This document shows positions 33,527 through 40,557 of a DNA stretch of 64,000 nt, piece after piece (the first letter of the stretch is position 1; each line of letters opens with the position of its first letter). The notes under the pieces are model-generated. The model searched no databases. It saw only the letters and a list, made by a program, of their open reading frames with translations, and had not been told where the DNA came from. The translations under genes were made by a program, and so were the position numbers. The DNA is from Chloracidobacterium sp. (GTDB lineage Bacteria > Acidobacteriota > Blastocatellia > Pyrinomonadales > Pyrinomonadaceae): NCBI GenBank assembly GCA_016715795.1, contig JADJXP010000001.1, forward strand, positions 744,001 through 808,000. The letters are read 5' to 3'.

Positions 33527-34465
33527 TTACACCCCCAAACGATATACATGGTTCTGAACTGAAACGCCGGAAACGCCGTCACCATCGATCGAGATCGAGA
33601 TCTTTCCCGATTCCACCGCCGTTCCCCAAAAGCGGAAATATGCGTCTTTGACCATAATCGCTGATACAAGATCATCCGAATAGTTCTTGAGCCAATCGGC
33701 GTGTTGCCTGATATCAATACCGCTCGGCCTAGTTGCTTCAGGTCCGCTTCCTGGGTGTGAATGTATCCACAAAGCGAAATGACTGCCGCTCTGAGACATC
33801 GCAATGAGAGCACGGCCCAAAAGGTCCGGATCAGCCTTGACGCCTCCCGTACCTGCAACGCCGGTCACGTCAAACAGAGCGTTGACCGTCACATTATTGC
33901 CGTGGCGGTAACCCGCTCCGACCATCATTCGCTCAGCCGGAAATAACGCCTGCCAAAGCTGAAACATCATAGACGATGAGAGCGTCATAACCGGACGGGA
34001 AGTTGTGGTTGCCACAACATCGACTGCGGTAGTTTCACGTCTTCCGTTCAACGAAAACGTGTTCTTGATCTCCTGTTCCGCCGCAAAGAGCATGTTCAAC
34101 GTTTTCATCGCAACGTTCATCGCTGCGTCGTCCCCGGCACCGATGCTTTCGATGAACCGCTTTGTATTTGTAATTTGAGTTGCGATGATATTGGCGGCAT
34201 GCTGCGGATTAACTGGGCAGGCAGCCTTGTAAAGGATCCTGACTGCGGTATGGCATTCCGTCAAATTTTCTATGGCAGCGTGAAGATAATCGTTTTGTTT
34301 CGGGTCAAGGCACGGAGCGCCTGTAATGAGCACAAGGCCGGCCTTCCATTCCTTTAACAACGACTGTTCTATCTGTTTCAACGCACTTCGAGCATCAAAA
34401 TGCGCGTCACCGCCCCTGATAATGTTTATTGCCTTCGACGGCAATTCCTTAATTTGTTCCAACAT
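33527..34465 (-). CDS. JAMM/MPN metalloprotease (deconjugase-like)
   Basis: 312 residues. The first 150 residues are a helical region of unknown role. The C-terminal JAB domain has the full zinc motif: Glu178 (FPAERMMVGAG), His235-x-His237 in WIHSHPGSGP, Ser248 and Asp251 in RPSGIDIRQ. Such enzymes trim a Ubl precursor or remove the Ubl from targets. In this operon it lies between the first E2-like gene and the E1-like gene. All catalytic ligands are present, so it is probably active. Confidence 0.88.
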   Translation of the reverse strand: MLEQIKELPSKAINIIRGGDAHFDARSALKQIEQSLLKEWKAGLVLITGAPCLDPKQNDYLHAAIENLTECHTAVRILYKAACPVNPQHAANIIATQITNTKRFIESIGAGDDAAMNVAMKTLNMLFAAEQEIKNTFSLNGRRETTAVDVVATTTSRPVMTLSSSMMFQLWQALFPAERMMVGAGYRHGNNVTVNALFDVTGVAGTGGVKADPDLLGRALIAMSQSGSHFALWIHSHPGSGPEATRPSGIDIRQHADWLKNYSDDLVSAIMVKDAYFRFWGTAVESGKISISIDGDGVSGVSVQNHVYRLGV

Positions 34466-34490
34466 TTTTGGTTTTTACCTCCTGCCTGAT

Positions 34491-34973
34491 TTACATATTG
34501 ATTGACTCATCCAAGACTTGCTCAAAATAAAGGATCGCCTCATCAACATTTCGTGGTGACCGGCTCCAGTGCAGGAGATACCATCCAGTACCAAGACCGA
34601 CCTGCTGAAAACAGGCATGATGTCGATGCCGGCGGATCGCCCGCGGCGGATTATGGATGAATGCCTGAATTCGACCACGCCGCGCGACCTCGATTCTTCC
34701 TCTAAACCGCCTGCCACCGACCTGGTATTCCCCTTCGTAAATCTCGTTGTTGCCGTTACGCGTTCTTATCCAGCCCCGTTCATCCCATGCACCGCGATTC
34801 GGAGGGCGTACAGTCTCAGATCTTGCCGGTGTGATCGGCACCAGTAACACCGGCCGGATCGGAATCACGGTCGCCGGTCTGACCTGCACAACCGGAGAGG
34901 AAGGGTGAATTGCGATTATGGCCTCAGAAGGCCGGATCGTGATCGGTCTTGCAGGTGTGATCAGTGTTGCCAT
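34491..34973 (-). CDS. First E2-like protein with Pro/Ile-rich N-terminal tail
   Basis: 160 residues. Residues 1-58 are low-complexity and probably disordered (repeats such as ITPARP and IPIRP). From about 62 the sequence has the E2 order: a strand pair (EIYEGEYQVGGRRF), a PP-turn (HNPPRAIRRHRHHACF) with possible catalytic Cys121 after a His pair, WYLLHWS, and a final helix DEAILYFEQVLDE. The matching paralogue is at 32262-32627. Position between Ubl and JAMM genes supports the call. RING-type E3 genes are not seen, so transfer may be E3-independent. Confidence 0.68.
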   Translation of the reverse strand: MATLITPARPITIRPSEAIIAIHPSSPVVQVRPATVIPIRPVLLVPITPARSETVRPPNRGAWDERGWIRTRNGNNEIYEGEYQVGGRRFRGRIEVARRGRIQAFIHNPPRAIRRHRHHACFQQVGLGTGWYLLHWSRSPRNVDEAILYFEQVLDESINM

Positions 34974-35058
34974 TATCCTTTTCTATAAATAAATGCCGGC
35001 AAGCGAGGGACATTCGTGGCTTGCCGGGCTATGACAGTTACTACCGCCCCCAAAGAGG

Positions 35059-35304
35059 TTAAAAGCTGTCGTCTGTTCCGGCTTCGACATCCGATTTCGT
35101 TGCGAAGACCTTTTGGCCGTCAGCAACGGCCTGATAAAGATCATCGTTGAAACCAAACGCTCCGCCTTCTGGTTTATTCAGTTGAAAGCCGTTCAGATTA
35201 AGCTGTGCAAGAACATCGCGAGGCTTAGTGCCAGGCAAGAGCTGCACATCTTTAAATTCACGGCTGCCGTCCGTGCCTGCGACAGAAATAGTAATTTGCT
35301 TCAT
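35059..35304 (-). CDS. Ubiquitin-like beta-grasp modifier (candidate)
   Basis: 81 residues, first gene of the operon, with ribosome site AAAGGAGACAAATT. Beta-grasp pattern: ITISVAGTDGSREFKDV (strands 1-2), LPGTKPRDVLAQLNLNG (helix), then FGFNDDLYQAV and a KVFATKSDV last strand. The tail is EAGTDDSF: it has one glycine (Gly76) and no Gly-Gly, so a mature end at Gly76 after JAMM trimming of five residues is possible but unproven. Size and position before E2, JAMM and E1 genes support a modifier role. Confidence 0.7.
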   Translation of the reverse strand: MKQITISVAGTDGSREFKDVQLLPGTKPRDVLAQLNLNGFQLNKPEGGAFGFNDDLYQAVADGQKVFATKSDVEAGTDDSF

Positions 35305-35340
35305 AATTTGTCTCCTTTGGTTTTCAGTAAATTACGGGTC

Positions 35341-35425
35341 AAAGTCCATTGACTTTTCCTCCGTAACAGCTAGAATTTTAGGCGCAGGGTATCCAAAAAT
35401 ATCCGAAAAAAAAGCGGATTTTTGG
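35341..35425. promoter_or_regulatory. Inverted repeats between Ubl operon and its divergent regulator
   Basis: Two palindromes lie in the 175-base gap. AAAGTC-catt-GACTTT (35341-35356) is perfect, just upstream of the Ubl gene. CCAAAAATATCCG (35393-35405) and CGGATTTTTGG (35415-35425) pair except for two bases, on the regulator side. These are candidate binding sites for the winged-helix regulator; the second could also be a transcript hairpin. Confidence 0.5.
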
Positions 35426-35479
35426 CAAAATAAAACGGAAAGGATTCCATATTTTTTCCTAATAAATTCGTAAGAACTC

Positions 35480-36751
35480 GTGGCTAACATTTCGCATTAC
35501 TGTATTCAATTTGACGGGTTCTTTTTGAACCCAAAAGAGAGATTACTTTTCAAAGGTGAAGAGCGGGTAGACCTTCGAGGAAAAGATTTCGATATTTTGG
35601 TCTATTTGGCTGACCGACCGAATCTCTTTGTAACACATGACGAGCTATTGGACGGCGTGTGGGGACCCGACACTTACATTGATGACAGCAATATCACGGT
35701 TCATATAGCAAAGGTACGAAGTGCCCTTGGTGGCGACGGTGGGTATGTTGAAACAGTTCATGGCCGTAAAGGGTACCGGTTCGTTGCTCAGGCAACACGA
35801 GTCCCATGCCCTTCGACACGTCCGGTAGATGTGCCCGCGTGGATTAACCCTGTTGCTAAGAGCGAATTTAGCGTCGAATGTCATAAGTTCGTTCCCGTGT
35901 TTTTGGGAACGAACGCTTACATCGACTTTGAAGAAGCCACGTCGGAATCTCTGTGGTCCGAGCACAAAATACTCGAAAAAGAGGAGGGCGGTTTATACGT
36001 TCTTCCGGCAGGCGTGGGAGTTTGGCATATTTCACATGATCTTGATTTTACAACCCTTACAGATTTAGCGACTTGGAGGAGAAACACTTATAGGGAAATA
36101 AACGAGGACCGCCACGTGATCACTACCAGCACATCAAAAATCATCTCGATGCTACCGCAAGACGCAGACGATCCCCTTGCTTCCGCTCGGGGAAAGATCG
36201 GCTATGTATTATCGGTCATGATATTAAATGCACCAATGTGGGAAGAGCCTAGCCGGTTGCGAACGGCTATCAAACTCCTTTCCTGCCTGACTCCGCTGCA
36301 GTCCGAGGAGGGCGACGAGCAAGCTCGTGAGGACGCCATTCGATTGGAAAATGAGTTGCTGGAAACAGGCTTTGCGCACAAGGATGTCGTTGAATTCGGG
36401 TTATCAGGCAGTGACCTTGGATTTGCGAGTTGGGCGGGCGTTTCCTATTACAAGTTTTCCGGTCAGCCATCGCGCTTGCGGGAACGAATCATTGAATTCG
36501 AGATTGCTGTGCAAGGACTCTGGTGGTATACGTCTTGTATAAAGAAGATCTGTTTATCCGCGCCTCTTACGCCTAAATCAAAAAGAAAACTGAGCGCGCT
36601 TGTCGGTGCGGTGACGCGACAAATGGGACGATTGAAAACCATTGGTGCGACCGAAGTAAGCTCGCAACGCACCATGTGTGAAGCCATACTCGCAACCAGT
36701 CGGCTGGAAAGTCTTGTAGACGACACCGTAAAGCTTTTCAATCAGATTTAA
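35480..36751 (+). CDS. Winged-helix (OmpR/ToxR-type) regulator with novel C-terminal domain
   Basis: 423 residues, GTG start. The first 105 residues are a trans-acting winged helix: a beta-rich start, VDLRGKDFDILVYLADRP, then a LDGVWGPDTYIDDSNITVHIAKVR recognition helix and ETVHGRKGYRFVA wing. There is no receiver domain and no transmembrane segment, unlike ToxR. The remaining 300 residues are unrecognised, mixed alpha/beta then helical. It is divergent from the Ubl gene and 175 bases away, so it is the likely regulator of that operon; the C-terminal part might sense a signal. The next gene follows 32 bases later. Confidence 0.75.
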   Translation: MANISHYCIQFDGFFLNPKERLLFKGEERVDLRGKDFDILVYLADRPNLFVTHDELLDGVWGPDTYIDDSNITVHIAKVRSALGGDGGYVETVHGRKGYRFVAQATRVPCPSTRPVDVPAWINPVAKSEFSVECHKFVPVFLGTNAYIDFEEATSESLWSEHKILEKEEGGLYVLPAGVGVWHISHDLDFTTLTDLATWRRNTYREINEDRHVITTSTSKIISMLPQDADDPLASARGKIGYVLSVMILNAPMWEEPSRLRTAIKLLSCLTPLQSEEGDEQAREDAIRLENELLETGFAHKDVVEFGLSGSDLGFASWAGVSYYKFSGQPSRLRERIIEFEIAVQGLWWYTSCIKKICLSAPLTPKSKRKLSALVGAVTRQMGRLKTIGATEVSSQRTMCEAILATSRLESLVDDTVKLFNQI

Positions 36752-36783
36752 TTTCATTATCCAAGTTATAAAAAGGAATCATC

Positions 36784-37344
36784 ATGATCACATTTCAAAA
36801 TCCAGTACTCATCGTAATTGATATGCAGAACGGGTTTCTGGGAAGCCGTTCAAATTATATTATCCCGAGTGTTGTTCAACTTGTCGAAGAGTGTCAGAAG
36901 CGAAAAATCCCGACAGTTTTTACTAGGTTTCACAATCGAGAAAATAGCCCCTACGAAAGATTGATCGGCTGGACCCGGCTTAGAAACGCCCCTGAAACTG
37001 ACTTGACACCCGAGCTAAGCCAGTTCGCACAGACGATCATCGACAAAGATTTCTATAGTTCTTTCACGGAAGAATTTGCCGAACTGGTGAAAAAGAATGA
37101 TTGGCGAACGCTAATCCTATGCGGCGTGGCCACCGAAAGTTGTGTGATGAAGACCGCCGTGGACGCATTTGAAAAAGGGTTTACGCCGATCGTCATCTCC
37201 GATGCATGTGCAAGCCATGCCGGGGAAGATGTCCACGCATCGGGCCTAATGATCCTCGGTCGGTTTATAGGAAAGGACCAGCTTGTTACGAGTAACGATC
37301 TCATCCGTAAACTTGATACGATCGCCGCTGCCATAAATGGCTGA
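36784..37344 (+). CDS. Isochorismatase-like cysteine hydrolase
   Basis: 186 residues. LIVIDMQNGFLG near the N-terminus carries the catalytic Asp, a Lys is expected in the ETDLTPELS-to-DKDFYS region, and LCGVATESCVMKTAVDAF carries the catalytic Cys. Members include nicotinamidases, isochorismatases and ureido/biuret hydrolases; the substrate cannot be told. It is probably co-transcribed with the winged-helix regulator. Whether it belongs to the defence system or is carried metabolic cargo is open; an NAD-related nicotinamidase role is only a thought. Confidence 0.8.
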   Translation: MITFQNPVLIVIDMQNGFLGSRSNYIIPSVVQLVEECQKRKIPTVFTRFHNRENSPYERLIGWTRLRNAPETDLTPELSQFAQTIIDKDFYSSFTEEFAELVKKNDWRTLILCGVATESCVMKTAVDAFEKGFTPIVISDACASHAGEDVHASGLMILGRFIGKDQLVTSNDLIRKLDTIAAAING

Positions 37345-37661
37345 ATCCATATTATCTCGCCCCCTTCCGGCGAAATAAACGCGAGACCAGAGGCGGCAAT
37401 AAGGCTATTGACTTTTTTCGAAGGATCAGGCAATATTACCGGTCGCTCGGAACTTTCTCCAGCGATGTTAAGGTCACATCACCACTGAACGACCCACGAT
37501 AATTCGGCTTATTCCAGCCGGTTTTCTACTTACCTGTGGAAAACTAGGCTTCAAAAGTATCTTAATATTCCCCCTTTTCCTAAGGCTTAACAGCCAATAC
37601 TGTATAAGTAGTAATCGGCCCATTTTCCGATACGCTCGATTTAGCTCATCACCTATAAAAA
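37345..37661. other. Intergenic region
   Basis: No gene is supported. A TTGACT sequence at 37408 with CAATAT 17 bases later is a possible sigma-70 promoter for the genes to the right, about 250 bases upstream of the XRE gene. Confidence 0.35.
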
Positions 37662-38084
37662 ATGTCATCTAAAGTAAAAAAGCTACATAATAGCGGTCTT
37701 TGGCTCATACGTCGAAAGCGCGGACTCGAAAGAAAGCAAGTTGCCTGGATGCTTGGTCACCTGTCACCTGACCCCATTTCAAGATATGAAAGGGGCGAGC
37801 GGCGACCTAGCCTTGAGACGGCCATCAAACTTGCCATTCTTTATGATTGCCCAATCGAAGAGATGTTCAGGGAGCGATGTGACCAGCTTCGTTCGGAGCT
37901 ATCATCAAAAACACTCAAGGTTTCACGTTCGACGTTTGCGATAACCCCGGCGTCAAATTTAATGGGTGCGATCAACCAATGTAGCTACGAGCGTCTGTTG
38001 GAAGACCCCGGCCTGAACGACATTGGCAAATCTGCCATTCGCGATCATGTAACGAACCTTGCAAAACATCTGGCTCGACTGTGA
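37662..38084 (+). CDS. XRE-family regulator
   Basis: 140 residues. XRE helix-turn-helix in residues 10-60: LIRRKRGLERKQVAWMLGH, SRYERGERRPSLETAIKLA, and a CPIEEMF helix after it. The C-terminal half is non-conserved with a helical end (IRDHVTNLAKHLARL). It is first in a small group of plus-strand genes that lead to the serine recombinase, so it may control recombinase expression. No nearby antitoxin-toxin partner is visible. Confidence 0.75.
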   Translation: MSSKVKKLHNSGLWLIRRKRGLERKQVAWMLGHLSPDPISRYERGERRPSLETAIKLAILYDCPIEEMFRERCDQLRSELSSKTLKVSRSTFAITPASNLMGAINQCSYERLLEDPGLNDIGKSAIRDHVTNLAKHLARL

Positions 38085-38126
38085 CATGAATAATCGAGTC
38101 CTTACAAATTAAATTCAAACCTATCA

Positions 38127-38615
38127 ATGCATCACTCCCAGCCCTGCATCTTATCCCTGTCATTAAGCCGGAACCGTTTAGGCTTCGCGATTTTTCGATA
38201 TGGCACCCTTATTTATTACGGCGGCAAATCACTGCGACGCTATGGCAACGAGGCAGAACGTCGTCATGGAGTAAAATTGATCATTCTAAAGCTAGTGGAA
38301 CGGCATCACGTTACCGCCTTACTTCTTTCTCAATTAAATAAACAACAACTGCATTCATTAGAACTTCGCAGGATCCACAGATATCTGGATCGCGTTGCAT
38401 TAAGCGACAGTTTGTCCATTCAACATTTTGATCCTGTTTACGCCCGTAGTCTTATTTGCAATACAAAGCGACCAACGAAAGCAGCCACAGCACAAATTCT
38501 AGCCACGCAGTTTCCCGACCTGAACAGGTATGTGCAAGCAAAGACAGATTGGGAGCGTCGATATTACGGTAATGTTTTTACGGCGGTCGCCGGAGGAGTA
38601 GCTTATGGACGCTAA
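38127..38615 (+). CDS. RuvC/RNase H-fold-like protein lacking the first catalytic Asp
   Basis: 162 residues. The N-terminal ILSLSLSRNRLGFAIF fits strand 1 of the RuvC/RNase H fold (usually D-x-S/G-x-x-x-x-G), but the acidic residue is replaced by Ser. The C-terminal segment PTKAATAQILATQFP and an AKTDWERRYYGNVFTAVAGG helix resemble the Holliday-junction resolvase end. It may be an inactive or altered member. The stop overlaps the next small gene. It sits upstream of a large serine recombinase, so a DNA-handling role is likely. Confidence 0.5.
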   Translation: MHHSQPCILSLSLSRNRLGFAIFRYGTLIYYGGKSLRRYGNEAERRHGVKLIILKLVERHHVTALLLSQLNKQQLHSLELRRIHRYLDRVALSDSLSIQHFDPVYARSLICNTKRPTKAATAQILATQFPDLNRYVQAKTDWERRYYGNVFTAVAGGVAYGR

Positions 38616-38778
38616 AAAAGAGTTGAAGACACCGCCCCTTGATGAACTTTATCCCGGGCGGTCGCCGGAGGAACTGGCCAACATCCAGCGAAACCTGCAA
38701 CGGTATTTAGAGATCGTCGGGCAGATTTACGGCCACCACAGCCACATATCTATTGACAGAAAGCAGCTTGGTCGCTAA
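38605..38778 (+). CDS. 57-residue hypothetical protein upstream of serine recombinase
   Basis: Short gene in a different frame, overlapping the RuvC-like gene by 11 bases (ATG 38605). It reads MDAKKELKTPPLDEL then a RSPEELANIQRNLQRYLEIV helix. GGAGGAG lies 8-13 bases before the ATG, a good ribosome site. The helix is amphipathic and could be an accessory peptide of the recombinase. No known family. Confidence 0.55.
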   Translation: MDAKKELKTPPLDELYPGRSPEELANIQRNLQRYLEIVGQIYGHHSHISIDRKQLGR

Positions 38779-38837
38779 TGTGAAAGGGCATTCGCCACAG
38801 GACTGACCAGTCCGTAACACCACTAATATCAAGATCG

Positions 38838-40408
38838 ATGACAAAGGGTTATTACTCTTATATCCGCGTGTCCACGCAGCGGCAAGGACAACAAGGCACG
38901 TCTTTAGCCGAACAAACCGCCGCAATTGATCGTTACGCCAAATCGTGGAACCTAAACGTCGTAAAGCGATTTGAGGAACGTGAAACGGCAGCCAAAACCG
39001 GACGTCCGGTGTTTTTGGATATGGTAAAGGCACTAAAAGAGCAAAAAGCGAGAGGCGTGATAATCCACAAGATCGATCGCAGCGCACGGAACCTTCGCGA
39101 CTGGGCCGAGCTGGGATCGCTGATCGACATCGGCGTAGAGGTTCATTTCGTTAACGAAAGTCTGGATTTGAATTCGCGCGGCGGTCGCCTGTCCGCAGAC
39201 ATCCAGGCGGTGGTCGCGTCAGATTACATTCGAAACTTAAGAGAGGAGACCATAAAAGGTATCCGGGGAAGGATCAAACAGGGTCTGTACCCATTTCCCG
39301 CGCCGCCAGGCTACAAAAACATGGGTTCGGCAAAACCGAAAGCGTTAGATCCGGTACAAGGACCGCTTATAAAGCAAGCCTTTGAACTATATGCGACGGG
39401 AAATTACAGTCTGTATGCATTGGTCGAAGAAATGTATGCTCGCGGCCTTCGCAATCGTCAGAACCGAAAGTTCTCTAAAAATGCCTTGAACATGTGTTTA
39501 CGGAATCCGTTTTACATGGGATTGATCAAGGTCGCATCGATGGTCGAGTTGTTTGTCGGTCAGCACACACCGCTAATATCTAAACCATTATTCGATTCGG
39601 TTCAGTCTGTGCTGGACGGAAAGAAAATTACGAAGAAGACCCGGCATTTCTTTGTGTTTCGCCGCGTTGTTCGGTGCGGGCATTGCAAGAATTTTCTCAT
39701 TCCGGAACGTCAAAAAGGACACGTTTATTATCGCTGTCATACACGGGAATGCGTCCAGAGACCATTGAGGGAAGAGGCCATTTCCGGTCAATTGTGTGAG
39801 GTCCTAAAGCAAATCGAATTCTCCGATGATGAATTGAGTCACTTTGAAGTGCTTATCAATAAGTTTCACGAGGAGGCTCCGAAACGAATTCAGGAGCATC
39901 GTCAGCAGTTAGAAATCGCACTCAGCTAAATACATCGCGGTTGGAAAAACTCGCTGACGCTTACATGGACGGCGTGTTCGATCGCGAAATTTACGCAATA
40001 AAGAAGAACTCGCTGATAAATGAAAAGGCCGATATCGTAAGTGAACTTAACGAGTTGGATCAAGATACAGAGCAAATCACGCTTAAGTTACGAAATTTTC
40101 TCGAACTCGCAAAATCCGCTTATTTAAGCTATGAATCGGCAGATGATGAAAAGAAACGGGATTTGATCAAAACGGTGACCTCGAACCTTGTCGCGACCGA
40201 CAAAAAACTCATAGTTAAGCTGAATTCCCCCTTCGATCTCGTCGCTGATCGACCTAACGGCCCGAATGGTTGCCCGTTTCGGGACGCTCCTCGAACTTTT
40301 TCCGCACTATTAAGCCAACTTTTCAAATACTTCACCGGTAATCGGTCAGTGTGGTCCCAAACGGAAGTCCGGGGCGGGTCAAAAAATGCTGAGCTGATAG
40401 CAAAATAA
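38838..40408 (+). CDS. Large serine recombinase (one frameshift)
   Basis: Two reading frames join to one gene: 38838-39929 and a second part from about 39925. Resolvase domain: YYSYIRVSTQRQG with Ser12 as nucleophile, IDRSARNLRDWAEL; recombinase domain: FPAPPGYKNMGS and KNALNMCLRNPFYMG; zinc ribbon: VRCGHCKNFLIP and a HTRECVQ motif; then the coiled-coil part (second frame, LEKLADAYMDGVF). The frame breaks at CTCAGCTAAATAC, where one lost C restores ALSLNTSRLEKL; a sequencing indel is likely. It probably integrates or excises this part of the island. Confidence 0.85.
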
Positions 40409-40557
40409 ATGAGTAGTTGGAACCCTAAATTGGCGGTTCAGGCGGGCTTACCGTATCATAATAGCAAGTTATAGGAGATTTTCAAGGCCTGTTTCCGGCT
40501 TCCCGCTAACGCTCACGATGTTTGTGCAGCGCGGATGTGCCGGACGTGCAATTATAA

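Noticed and set aside
27651..35304. PRTRC cassette
   Set aside because: Shares ThiF- and JAB-type genes, but has two E2-like genes and a large ATPase, and no ParB within the operon; a search with PRTRC models would decide.
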